NCBI RefSeq assembly: GCF_009870125.1
Contig: NC_046683.1
Span: forward strand, 4,402,001 to 4,466,000
DNA from: Drosophila pseudoobscura
Lineage: Eukaryota; Arthropoda; Insecta; Diptera; Drosophilidae
Direction of reading: 5' to 3'
DNA: 64,000 bases
The notes below the pieces were generated by a model, which was not told the DNA's origin, did no database searches, and saw only the letters and a program-made list of their open reading frames with translations. Both the position numbers and the translations under genes were made by a program. Shown here piece after piece: positions 1 to 11,052 of the stretch. Positions within the stretch are counted from its first letter, which is position 1, and the number at the start of each line of letters is the position of its first letter.

Positions 1-584
1 ACAATAACCACAACAACAGCAACAACCATCAACAACCAACAACAACCAGAAGCAGCCGCAGTCTATAAGTATTACTGGATCGTACCGAAAATAATGAGTA
101 AATCAATTAATTAAGCCAGCCACAACCAACCCCCCCCCCACATACACACCCGCGTCCTTCCAACACAAAAGAAAAAACGAACCTCAAACTCAATCTGCAG
201 GAGTCGAGAGGCCTCCGCCTTAAGTGGTGATCCGCTCCTTGGTTTTTGCTTTGTTTTTTTGTTGTTCCGTTTGTCCTCATTAGATATTCGCTCTCTATCT
301 TTCTCTCACTCACCCAAACACCCAACCACCCATCCACCCACTCACTCGCGTTGTAGAAGTTACGTTTTGCGTTTTGCCATCGCCATTGCCATTGCCATCT
401 CCATTGCATACATTCATGCGCGCGCTTATTCGCACACAATCAGCTGATCGTCTGCTCTGCGTGTTTTCTATAACGTAACGTAATGCAACGTAACGCAACG
501 CAACGTGAACGAGAATGTAATGTGAACGGCGCGACACGCGATGACGCCTGTCTTTTTTTGTTTTTGTTTGTTGTTTCCTTGCAG
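1..584 (+). other. Sxl: Sxl upstream intron or 5' region
   Basis: No convincing coding region is seen. The stretch is simple-repeat rich (CAA-type repeats at the start, a short AACGTA-like tandem run around 470-510) and ends in a strong polypyrimidine tract and acceptor, ttgtttccttgcag, at 570-584. That acceptor defines the next exon. Upstream Sxl exons and the early and late promoters are not recognised and probably lie partly outside the window. Confidence 0.5.
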
Positions 585-1178
585 CGTCTTCCGCAGCGCC
601 CCTTCTCCTACCCAAGAGCTGTATTTAACAGTTAAATGTGATATATAAAATTACCAAAAGCAATACGAATACAAATACAAACGTAAAAATGTAATAAAAG
701 GAAATTCAACAACAAAAATCAAACGAAAGGCAACGAAAAAGCAATCTTCCACATACATATACACATTATCTACCACATACATATATATAAATATATGTGT
801 ATATATTGAATTACCGTTAGAAGGAAGAAAGAGATCCAAACTGCATTTAATGTTGGAGAGCGAGGAGAGCGCTGCCATGTCTGGCACTCAGAAGAGTCTT
901 TGATACGCGTCTGGTCTCGCTCGCACACACACAAACGCAAACACACACACACATACACTCTCGCCGCTGGGGGAACGGCCATCGAGTGCCGTTACCCGCC
1001 CACATACACATATATATGTATATATATGATACACCGACACCAACACCGACACCGACATATACCATCGATGTATATGTGTTGGTATAATTTGTTCGTGGCA
1101 AGAGGATTATAGAAACGGCCTAAAAACGTTCTCTTCGTCGTGCGGCCTGTGCTACCCAAACAGCCTCACAATGTACCG
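585..1178 (+). other. Sxl: Sxl leader exon with start codon (exon L2-like)
   Basis: This exon is inferred from the strong acceptor ending at 584 and a donor CG/gtaaat at 1178/1179. Nearly all of it is 5' untranslated. The only coding part proposed is ATG TAC CG at 1171-1178, whose split third codon is completed by the first base of the exon at 3953. In D. melanogaster the late Sxl protein also begins Met-Tyr from the exon just upstream of the male exon. The 5' limit is less certain than the 3' limit. Confidence 0.55.
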
Positions 1179-4100
1179 GTAAATGTTGTCTCTCTTTCTC
1201 TCTCTCTCTCCCCCCCTCTCTCTATCCACACCCTACTATTATTGCTTGTAAATGTAATTTATGATTTTAAAAGTTGCGTTTGAGTTTTGAGTTTTCTTGC
1301 GTTTTGTTTTTGTTTCTCTCGCCTCGCCTCGCCTCACCTCGCCGCATTCCTCATTGACCACCCCATTGAGCATTTCCGTATCCGAAATACAAATCTTCCC
1401 TAGAATGTAAGCCTTAAGGTTAGGCATTAAGTTTTGACCGGCAGTCCCTTGCAGTCATGCCATATTTTATGAAGGATGATAGCATCTTGCCCTCAAAATA
1501 CAAAAGAGGCCAGCGTCCCACAGCAGCAGCAGCAGCCATTGAACTTTTGACACACACACACACACACACACACAGATGCATGGTGGCGTCACAGTTTGAC
1601 ATTTTTATGACTCGCCAAAGTCGGATGATGCTGGGGCTGCTGCTGGGGCTGCATCTTGTGCTTTTGTCCCATTTCATTTAACGGCACATTATTCAGAATA
1701 ACGGACACCGAAACCCCCCTTTTTGTCCCACCACGTGCTCTGGTGAATTTGTGTCAGGACCTTGACACGCACACAGGCACACACACATACACATACACAC
1801 ACACACAGTGGCGGTCGCTGCGCAGCTGCTGCAGTAGCCTTAAGTTATGTATTCTGTATAGTCGTCCCTTTTACTCGCCCACCCTTGGAGGGACCCCCCC
1901 CACCGCCCCCATTTACCGCTTAAACTAGTTGTAAGCGCCGGTTGTTGTTGTGGTTATTGCAGTACACACACAGGAGGGTGACCCAACCTCTCTCCCTCCC
2001 CGCATACATATATCCCAGTGCATACCTGACAAATTTGCCCTACCACCCAACTCCTCTATCTATCTCTGTCTCGAAAATTACGCACCCCCTCACTCTCTCG
2101 TACTCTGCCTCCTGTGGCCCTTTTTGCCCTGGGGCAGAAGCAGCAGTGGGAGAGTGATAGTGCAGCCCCAAAGAGCAAGTGCTCAAGGTCATCATCATCA
2201 TCAGCAGCAGCTGTAATAAATACAACAACAAAAGCAACAGCAGCAGAACATCAATCAACAGTGTCAACAATCAACAATCAACAATCCCCAACAGCAGCAG
2301 CAGCAGCAGAAGAACTGCTGCCAGCCGTGGAGCCCTTGCCAGACGACAAAAATGTTTGGCAAACTTTTTTTTACATATTTTTTTCTGTGACACGTTTCCT
2401 TTTTTTTGGTATATTTTGTTTTTAGTTGACTAAGAGTATTGTAATCACCTTGAAAGAAAGAAAGAACGAACGAAAGAATAATAAAAACCTGTACAATCTA
2501 CAACCTCAAGACAAAGAACACATATGAAACCCCAACCTCGTACAATCCCCACTAAAATCCCTCCATCCAGCTATTACGTAACCACCACCGCCATCGCCAT
2601 CGCCGATGTCCTGCAGCTGAATTTAATTTTGTGTAGACATCTCTTTCCACAGCCTTGGAGTAGCAGGAGTAACAGCTTGCCCCCCTAGCGAAATGCAACG
2701 CGGAACCGCTTTCGATTCCGGCGGAAGCGAAAAGACACACGATACTCTTAGATAGATACACCTATGCACCATCCATGCATGTAGTAGGCATTTTTTGTTG
2801 TCGCCCGATGAGGGCCTGATTGATCGCATTGCGGGGGTCGGCTGAGACAAAAATGTTCTTGAAACGGGGACGCATCGAACGCCTGTAAGTAACAAGAATC
2901 TAAGAAAACTTTACAAAAATAATAAAAAAAAAAAAAAAAAAATACCATTGAAATTGAGGGAGAATCCGGGTATAAGCCCTAACTTAGACATTAAAACCAC
3001 ACACCACACCACACACACACACCGAACGGTTCCAAACACCGAAAATCAGCCAAATCAACCGAATGTCGTCGCCGTTGGAGAGGGTCAGTCCGAGAACCCA
3101 TCACATTTCTACATCACACATTTTTTTCCAATTTTTTTTCAAGTGCCACAAGTGACGAAATGAATATAGAAAATTTTTTTTTCAATCTTTTTTTTTTAAG
3201 TGAAAAAGTGTTCCACGAAATTGTGTCCGATTGAATACATATTTTTTTCTTTTTTTTCGGTGAATCGAAAGTGCATGAAAAACACCTACCTATCATAAAG
3301 TATTTTTTTTAAGTGCCTATTTTTTTAGAGTGAAACTTAATGATTATTCTGTATTTTTTTTTTATTGCTTATTCATTGGCAAAGAGCTTTTGCGAATTTC
3401 CCAGAAAGACTCGCAGAACTTGTCAGGATCCTGCCGTGTGCGGGATCTTCTGGCAAGTTTTGGTCGGGGGAAAGTTTGCCTAGCTCTTTGAAAAATCTCT
3501 TTTCCAAAGCCTTCTCAAGGAGTTTCTCCGCCTAGTCCTTAAGTCGATGACCAACGGCAGCAGCAAATGCTGTCAAGTCGGTTGGCAGCTGGAGCGGGCA
3601 GCTCTCTCAGCCTCCTGACGCCTCCTGGCGACTGTACTTGCCCGCAATTGTTGTTGTTGTTTTCCCCCTAAGCTAGCCCATAAGTTAGTCCGTAAGCCTT
3701 AAGTTAGTCTGGTAAATGCAACTTCAGATCACCCCATTACCGAAGCAATCATTTCTCAACCATTTTTGTAAGATAATTACCAGTATTAGAAAAATAGAAA
3801 GAAAAAAAAAACCAGAAAGTAAATTGCGCTTTATACATATAATTTTGATAATTTTAAACTATATTTAACCACAATCCTAACCACCACCAAAACACCACCA
3901 ATACCCCGTGCTAATATGTATTTTCTCTATCCCTCATCGTCGAATCGTGCAGCGGTGGGCGTGGATTTGGCATGTCGCATTCATTGCCATCTGGAATGGT
4001 TAGTATCACAGAATTTTCCGCCTGAAATTTATGATTATTATTAGTGCAACAATTCGATTTCAATTTCGATTTCCATCGCATGTGAGCAATCAGCGGAACG

Positions 4101-6854
4101 AACGATGAACCGCGGCAACAGGCCACAGAAGAAGAGACAAGACGGGCAAGAGGATGATAGAATAAAATACTTTTCCGTATTTGGTTCTGCATTTTCCTGC
4201 TCTTCTGCTCAATGCCTGTGCCCTGTCTGTCCCTGTTCTGTTCCGTTCTGCACCGTTTTCGATACTCATCAATAATAATATAAATTTTATGCCCTATCTA
4301 TCCATCTATATTACTATCCATAGTTGTATGTTATTGAGTTTGTCTCATGAACGCTCTGGGGACACACGCTTTTGATTACGAATTTTCAAGCAAGAATCAA
4401 ATACTATAAAAACAAAAAAAAAACTACAATAAATATAAATTCAATTTTTTTTATGGATGCTATAAATTTTTTAAACGAATTAAAGTTTGCATTTTTAAAC
4501 AACAACAAACAATAAACAACAGAAACAGAAATAAACTAAAAAATTTAAAAGAAAAACACCAACAACAACAAGCAACAACTACAACAACACAAACAACTAT
4601 TTTTTAAATAAACAAAAAGTTAAGACAAAAGAAACCTAAAATACAGAAACACAGACACAAAAACTTGCATGAGTCAAGGGAAAAAGAGCCTTGCCACCCG
4701 ATCCGTTCCGGTCCGTTGTCCCACATTCGTTTCCGTTTCCGCCGCAGATTCCTAGCGACTTCCGAGTACAGTGCGTGGCATTTCTAAGATTTCTCTTTGG
4801 TTTTATACCCTTCAAACGCACTGTACTTCCCCGAAACGGCCTTTGTGGAGAGCTCAAAGAAAACGAAAACAAAACACACACAAAAAAAACATTTCTAAGA
4901 AGCTTAAAAAACAGATACAAATATGAGTATTTTTTGTTTTTGCAACCCTGTGAATGCCGTTACACACACGAACACGTACACGCACACGCCAACACAAACA
5001 CAGACAAACGGAAGTACAGTGAAGCAAGCGAATGTCTAGAATGCTTCTTCCAGAGCAATAAATACCTTTGATAACGATATTTGCTGCACTCGAATTTCAA
5101 GCACGCCTTAAAACAAACAAAAAAATGAAAGAAAAATGGCATTTGTTACCGTTAGTTTTTTTTGTCGTAGTTGCCACTTTGTTGTACGTTCACGTTCTTG
5201 CTCCTGCTTCCTGCTCAAGCCACCTCCGAACCTCGAATCAACCGACCAACCGACCAACCAACCATCAATCCGATCAGAGTTGTGTGTGGTGGTGTTGTTG
5301 TTGTTGTTGCCGGTGGTGCTGCGTACAACAACAAATATCGGAAGAATTAAAGCAGAGCAACCCAATCAACCATCCAATCAATTAATCAAACGATCAATCA
5401 AACCAAACACAACCCCAAGACAGCGATATGAGGCCTTCTCTCAACATTAGAATATCTTTGTATGGTTAATCTGATTCCAGTCACGTTATGCGTTCTCACC
5501 ACAGGATACAGAATTCTCATTTCCAAGTTCCTCGTCCCGTCGCGGTTACAATGAGTTTCCCGGCGGCGGTGGCATTGGCATCGGCGCCAATGGCGGCAGT
5601 GCCAATAATCTTGGCGGCAACATGTGCAACCTGCTGCCAATGACCAGCAACAATTCGCTTAGCAATCTATGCGGACTGTCGCTGGGCAGCGGCGGCAGCG
5701 ATGATCACATGATGATGCACGATCAGCGATCGAGCAACACCAATCTGATTGTGAACTACTTGCCCCAGGACATGACTGATCGCGAGCTGTACGCCCTATT
5801 CAGAGCCATTGGACCCATCAACACGTGCAGAATCATGAGAGACTATAAGGTGAGTGATTTCTAGATCCAGCCATCTATTCAACGACTTCAACGAGTCTCG
5901 ATCTTCTTTACCACAACAGACTGGGTACAGTTTTGGCTATGCTTTCGTGGACTTCACGTCGGAAATGGACTCACAGCGCGCCATCAAAGTTCTGAATGGC
6001 ATTACGGTGCGCAACAAGCGGCTAAAGGTGAGTACAGTACAGTACCTGTACCTCTCATGATCCGCTAATAACCGCTCTGTTGTAGGTTTCTTATGCTCGT
6101 CCTGGCGGTGAATCCATCAAGGATACCAATCTGTATGTGACCAATCTGCCGCGCACAATTACCGATGATCAGCTGGACACGATCTTTGGCAAATACGGTT
6201 CCATTGTGCAGAAGAATATCTTGCGTGACAAGCTGACCGGTCGGCCGAGGGGCGTGGCATTTGTGCGGTAAGTTCTCGTCCAGTTGGACTTCTTTTTTTT
6301 CTACGCTCCACAAGGCTCTACATAGCCACATCTACCACATCGGTCTGAGACGATACGAGCATCATAATCGCATATATCCTAAACACATTCTGTTGGTTTT
6401 TGTTTTCGAAAGCGTTCTCATTGTTGTTCTCTTTCTCTTTTCCCTTTCTTATGTTTTCTTTATCCACACACTTTTGCCACGCGCATGTTCATGCTCCCCC
6501 CATATCGAACTGAAACGAACCGCTACGATCCGATCCATGTACACCACATCATCATATAGCTATAACAAGCGGGAGGAGGCACAGGAGGCCATCTCGGCAC
6601 TGAACAATGTCATACCCGAGGGCGGGTCCCAGCCGCTGTCCGTGCGCCTCGCCGAGGAGCATGGCAAGGCGAAGGCGGCACACTTCATGTCACAGATGGG
6701 CGTGCCAGCGCCGAATGCACCACCGCCGCCACCACCACCACCGCCGCATATGGCGGCCGGCTTCAACAACATGGTTCACAGAGGTAGATTAATAAAGTCA
6801 CAGCAACGCTTCCAAAAAACGCATCCCTATTTCGATGCGCAAAAGTTTATCTAA
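1171..6854 (+). CDS. Sxl: Sex-lethal RNA-binding protein, common female form
   Basis: Spliced CDS: 1171-1178, 3953-3998, 5481-5849, 5920-6027, 6086-6267, 6560-6854, all with GT-AG junctions and matching phases, giving 335 residues. Sxl is the female-specific splicing and translation regulator that controls tra, msl-2 and its own mRNA. A Gly/Ser/Asn-rich N-terminus precedes two RRMs at roughly residues 103-181 and 192-270. Their RNP cores are visible: LIVNYLP and GYAFVDF in RRM1, LYVTNLP and GVAFVRY in RRM2. A proline run follows near residue 293, and the C-terminus ends PYFDAQKFI like a known melanogaster form. The first coding exon is tiny (M-Y-R), so this N-terminus is shorter than the melanogaster one. 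The RRM exons are certain; the first exon is the weakest part. An in-exon donor at 6783/6784 allows alternative 3' ends. Confidence 0.93.
1179..2636 (+). other. Sxl: Sxl intron upstream of the male exon
   Basis: Intron sequence with microsatellites: CT runs near 1190-1215, CA repeats near 1550-1575 and 1780-1806, and CAG/CAA-rich stretches near 2200-2320. Open frames here are products of these repeats. Poly-U runs near its 3' end are listed separately. Confidence 0.6.
2365..2407 (+). promoter_or_regulatory. poly-U cluster upstream of male exon (candidate SXL sites)
   Basis: Three U-runs (8 U at 2365-2372, 7 U at 2378-2384, 8 U at 2400-2407) lie about 245 bases upstream of the male exon acceptors. 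SXL binds runs of about eight uridines, and melanogaster male-exon skipping uses U-runs placed at a distance on both sides of the exon. The sequence is seen; the function is inferred. Confidence 0.6.
2653..2884 (+). other. Sxl: Sxl male-specific exon with in-frame stops
   Basis: Two candidate acceptors lie 16 bases apart (gtgtag ending 2636 and ctctttccacag ending 2652), and the donor CT/GTAAGT follows base 2884. Two competing 3' splice sites are also a known feature of the melanogaster male exon. Joined to ATG TAC CG at 1171-1178, the 2653 acceptor gives a 36-residue peptide ending at TAG 2753-2755. The upstream acceptor also gives an early stop (TAG within 2687-2691). Inclusion would truncate the protein as in males, and skipping restores the female frame. 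Poly-U clusters lie on both sides. Confidence 0.75.
2885..3952 (+). other. Sxl: Sxl intron downstream of the male exon
   Basis: This intron carries a dense poly-U cluster at 3120-3370 (listed separately) and a more complex, GC-richer stretch at 3380-3720 with no recognised exon. It ends at the acceptor ending 3952 before the common exon. Confidence 0.6.
3120..3370 (+). promoter_or_regulatory. poly-U cluster downstream of male exon (SXL autoregulatory sites)
   Basis: At least seven U-runs of 7-10 residues occur within 250 bases, starting about 240 bases after the male exon donor. Most are followed within a few bases by AGTG or GGTG (for example tttttttcaagtgcc and tttttttaagtgaaa). In melanogaster, U-runs downstream of the male exon are the strongest determinants of SXL autoregulation. 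The position and composition fit that role. Confidence 0.7.
3999..5480 (+). other. Sxl: Sxl intron before the first RRM exon
   Basis: AT-rich intron between the 46-base exon ending SLPSGM and the exon starting SRYAFSPQ. It is A-rich with scattered TG and CA repeats. No exon was recognised; frames here such as 4691-5071 lack splice signals and family features. Confidence 0.6.
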
Positions 6855-8880
6855 AAAAAAAAGCAAAGAAGGAACCATCAACACAACCACCAATCCCCTC
6901 ACAAGCGATATAAAAACGCCACACAAAAAAACACACTCTGAGAACGATCCATATATATATTACAAAAAATATATATATACATATATTTCCCGATTTCTTT
7001 CCCCTATCCTTTTTTTTTGTATTTTGACAAACAACAACAACAACAAAAAAGTACAGCTGCAGCAACAACAAACACATTTAACACTAACCTTAACAAAAAA
7101 CAAAACAACAAAAAATCCCTAGTTTAAATTTGTTTTTAACTTTGTAATCATTTTCGTCGTATCTACGTAAAAGATTCAATTACCTTACCCCCACTTCTAT
7201 ATATTATATATATACATATATCTATGTATATCTATATATATGTATAGATTTATAGATAAACAAAGATTGAATTGTAAATTTCATTTAGTTTAATTAAAAA
7301 CACACACAGACACACACATACAACAACTTAAATGAGAATAACAATTTTACTTTTTATAAAAAACCCACAAAAAAAACCCAAAAAAAAGTACCCAAATTTA
7401 AATACTAACTCATGTCGGAAGAATTGAAAGTTTTTTGTTTTAAGATTTGACCAGCCCCCCTACCCTCTACACGCACACTCACACATACACACACACACAG
7501 TCAAGACATATCTTCTGAACTAGCTCCGGCGGTTCGCGAACTAGTTCCAAGTGTATTTTTTTGTTCCAAGCCTTCAAATCGGAATTATTTTCGTTTCCTA
7601 GAAGATTTGTACGTGAATAGGAAGAGTAGGAACACAGCCAGCAGACAGACACACACAAGACATGTAGCAATATAGATATATATATACTGTATATTTTTTT
7701 AACGAGATAACATAAATATCAACGCAAAAAACGAAACTATAATTAAATGTGCATAAACGCAGGCAAATCATCCAAGGACTGAATCGTAACCTAATCTACA
7801 GAAAACAATAAAAAAAACCCAACAAAAACCAGTAATAAAAAAATAAAAAGAAAACACGCATAAACTTAAAAAATAAATGAGAAATATATATATTTCTATA
7901 AAGGCGACAAAAATCCGAAATCAAGCAAAAAGTGTGCAATTTTTTTTGGAATATTTTTTTACTGTTCACAAAAAGACTGTGCTAACAAGTTGATTACGGA
8001 TTACGGATTACGGAATCAGAAGCAACCAGAACTGATCTTAAAATGCAAAGAAAAAATTACGAAAAACTTAAAAACAAAAGGAGTAAAATATACAAAACGT
8101 CGTCTTGTTCGATCGAACATCTCAATTCTTCTCCCCTCTTAACAACCTTTCCCTTCTTGAACCTCTACAGATCGTATCGAATCATGTATTTATTTTTTTT
8201 GGTTATAATTTCTCATGAAAATCAGCCCCAACTACGACAACATCAACAACAACAAAAACAACAATGTCGAGAACCAACAACCAAATATATGTCAACAGAA
8301 ACAACAAGGCATCAATAATTTTTTTTGATTTTTTTGTTGGTCACTCGTCCATCAAGTTTTACCATACAAAAAAAAAGAGCAAACAAAACTGGACAAAAAT
8401 GAATACCTTTATAGATTTACATAATATACATATATCCTTGATTATATGAAATCTATTCTATATAAATAGCGTTAAATTTTAATAATTATTTAGTATGTAG
8501 TGCGTTAAAAGCAACAAAAAAGAACAAAACAAAAGCTAAAGAAAAAAAAAACAAAAGCCGAAAGTGTGACCAGAGAAAGCGAAAAAAAAAATAAAAAGGC
8601 GAAACGCAAAACAATCGTAAGAAAAAACCAAAACAAAACCGACATTTTTTTTTTACAAATTTTTTTCAAGTTCAAGCAAATCTCGAGAAATCACACGAGA
8701 GAGAGAACAGTGTTGGAAAGCGGCGCCCGATGGCACAACGGGAAGTTTTTTCTCCCCCTACATAATTTTTTTTTGTCGTTTCTCCACTATTTGTTGTGTT
8801 TTTTTTTGTTTTCCTTTCATTTTGATCTTAGTAATCTGCCTTGCCCCGTGCCCCGTGCATGTGCGTGTGCTTGTGGTTTT

Positions 8881-8881
8881 T

Positions 8882-8906
<25 letters not shown>
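8881..8906 (+). repeat. TG dinucleotide repeat followed by GGGTTC repeats
   Basis: About 13 TG units are followed by GA units and then three or four GGGTTC units up to 8940, within the Sxl 3' region. Confidence 0.9.
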
Positions 8907-8914
<8 letters not shown>

Positions 8915-9239
8915 TCGGGATCGGGTTCGGGTTCGGGTTCCTTGCTCGATCACAGAATGATATGGAACGGGAGTGCGGCGCGAGTGCAGATTTCTGTTTA
9001 CAGTTGTTCCCAGGCACAGCAGCCAGGCGCTGCGAAAGAGACAATGCGAAAGCGAGGGCACGCAAGAGACAGACAGAGGCAGAGAGACTGTGAAATTGAG
9101 TAGAAAGAAGTGAGGAAGGCGTGGCGCATGGTAAGTATGCGCGCACTCAACCGAAGCGATAAGGGGGTGCACAGCACCCCCGAAACACCACCCCGAAACC
9201 CACCCCCATTCCTCCATCAAACAGACCCTATCGCAAAGA

Positions 9240-9760
9240 CATGGTTTTTTTTTTGTCTTTTTTTAATGTGAAAACTTCATTTATATTTTTTTTCGAAAGG
9301 AATCTAATAAAAAAAAAATAAAACGAAGACATTCAAATGCTGTCTCTCTGCCCACACACTTTTTAACCTTTTGTCGGTTCCAGTGCCAGCAAAAAACTAC
9401 AAACTACAAAAAAAAAACAGAACTTCTTTCAAACTTTTTTTTGCCAGTGTACTTTCCTATGCCTATGACGAGATGAACCATTACAGTTTTTTTGTTGTTT
9501 TTTTCAAGTGAAAGTGTGCCGAGCTAACTTTTTTTTTGTATTTTTTTTCTGTATATTGCTAGTGTTCAAGACGTCTTTGACTACTAATATTAAAACTAAA
9601 GGTTTTTTTTCGGTGTATTTTTTTTGTATCGTGCCTGTCAGTGTTCGGTGTGGATCCAAGGATTTACTGCTGTATTTTCCCCCATAAATATATAAGAAAT
9701 ATGCAGAACCCTTTTGCAATTTTTTTTTAGTAGATTTCTTGCTGCTTACTGAACTTTTTT
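9240..9760 (+). promoter_or_regulatory. U-run cluster in Sxl 3' region
   Basis: About ten U-runs of 7-9 residues are seen, several followed by AGTG or GGTG (for example near 9436-9450, 9490-9515 and 9600-9620). The same arrangement occurs in the intron downstream of the male exon. SXL is known to bind U-runs in the Sxl 3' UTR in melanogaster, so autoregulation of translation or 3'-end choice is the natural reading. Confidence 0.5.
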
Positions 9761-10640
9761 TTTCTGTTGTTCTATTATAAATTAACTTGTTTTTCTGCTT
9801 TTTTGTTGTTGTTGTTTTAAAAACAAAAAAATAATAATAATAATGAATTTCAATACATGTATACAATTTTAATATTTGAATATTTTGGCATATATTTTAG
9901 TACATTTTGCATATCTTTAGTTGGTAGTTTAAGAAAGAGTTGGGTTACGTTTCAGACTTTTAGTTTGGCTTGAGATGAATGCGTTGCCTACTTTCCGAAG
10001 AGCCCCCACTGTGCATGACTGTACCTCTATGAGCAATCGAGTAATTCCAAACAGAGAGCCTAGCCAAAAATCTTCGAGTCGAGCCCTTAAAGATTGCAAT
10101 CCAAAATTCAGTTCAAGTTTTTTTTTTAATAGATGATATCACACATCAAAGACCGTTATTTACTTGTATAACGTCATAGAAATTTTCGGCCAAGGAAAAC
10201 TGTAAATTTGACCATGAGTAGGCGCCACAGTATCTCTGGGAACTCAACTATTTGTCATGCGAGCACTGTGGGCCCGCCAGAAAGTATGCATCGTGTTTTT
10301 TTTTTTTTTTTTTTGGCAAGAAGCCACTTGAGCATCCAAAAGCAGAATAGTCCCTTTGAACCCAGAATCGATGTCCTTGCAGGGAGCAGAAGCAGTCCAC
10401 ACCAAAAAAAAAAAAAGATGATCCAATCAGACAACTGCAAGGGCATCGAGGGCTTCGGACAGAGGATACCCTCGACCGAAGACAGTTTAGGGAATTGCTT
10501 CATTTTGAATTTGCTTTAGTTTGTCCCAACTTGGGGCAAGTTAAACCCGTTGCCGTTTCCAAGCTAAATCCGTAGTTAGAACGCCCCCCAATGTATTTCT
10601 TTGCCCTACTGTAACCGCATTTGTTGTTTCCTTGCCGTAG

Positions 10641-10750
10641 ATACTCTACTCCACTTTAATCGATCTACTCACAGCACTAACCCGAACCGATCGTCCTTCC
10701 CCGAGCCCCTGGCCTGGGGAACGGTGGTCCATTCAACTCATTTTCATTGA
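10641..10750 (+). CDS. Sxl: candidate alternative Sxl C-terminal exon A
   Basis: A strong acceptor (tttccttgccgtag ending at 10640) opens a frame that completes the split glycine/aspartate codon left by the internal donor at 6783. It continues for 36 more codons to TGA at 10748-10750. The phase fits and the sequence is not simple repeat. No transcript evidence is available, and it could instead be a chance frame in the 3' UTR. Confidence 0.35.
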
Positions 10751-10945
10751 TTGTTGTTGACAGAAAAAAAAAAACGAAAAAAATCCACATAATTGAATAA
10801 TGTTTATAAAAAAAAAAAAACCAAAATTATCTTCTTCCCTAGCCCCGCCCCACCAAAAAAAAAAAAAAAAACTCCCCAATCTACGACGCAACTAATCCAA
10901 GTTGTAACATTTTTTTTTCCGTTTCGTTCTTATTTTTTATTATAG

Positions 10946-11052
10946 ACGGAGCTATGGAAAAATTACGCTCATTATTCGATGCTATATGCGATGCTATCTT
11001 TGGTCTCGATAGTAATTATTCCTTTTTTATATATTTATATATATATTTCTAA
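10946..11052 (+). CDS. Sxl: candidate alternative Sxl C-terminal exon B
   Basis: An acceptor with a U-rich tract (tattttttattatag ending 10945) joins in phase to the donor at 6783. It encodes DGAMEKLRSLFDAICDAIFG followed by a short hydrophobic tail, stopping at TAA 11050-11052. The amphipathic, non-repetitive peptide stands out from the AT-rich surroundings and looks like real coding sequence. It would replace the GRLIKSQQRF tail. Transcript use is inferred. Confidence 0.5.

Larger units (their letters stand above)
6855..10640 (+). other. Sxl: Sxl proximal 3' UTR / alternative terminal intron
   Basis: Downstream of the 6852-6854 stop this is untranslated for the short-3'-end form and intron for forms using the 6783/6784 donor. 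It is highly AT-rich with many AATAAA-like signals (for example near 7810-7880), a TG repeat at 8881-8906 followed by GGGTTC repeats, and a U-run-rich stretch at 9240-9840. No other gene is seen. Confidence 0.6.

Noticed and set aside
1457-1681. Frames over CA and CAG repeats in the first Sxl intron
   Set aside because: They are produced by microsatellites and contradict the splice structure of Sxl.
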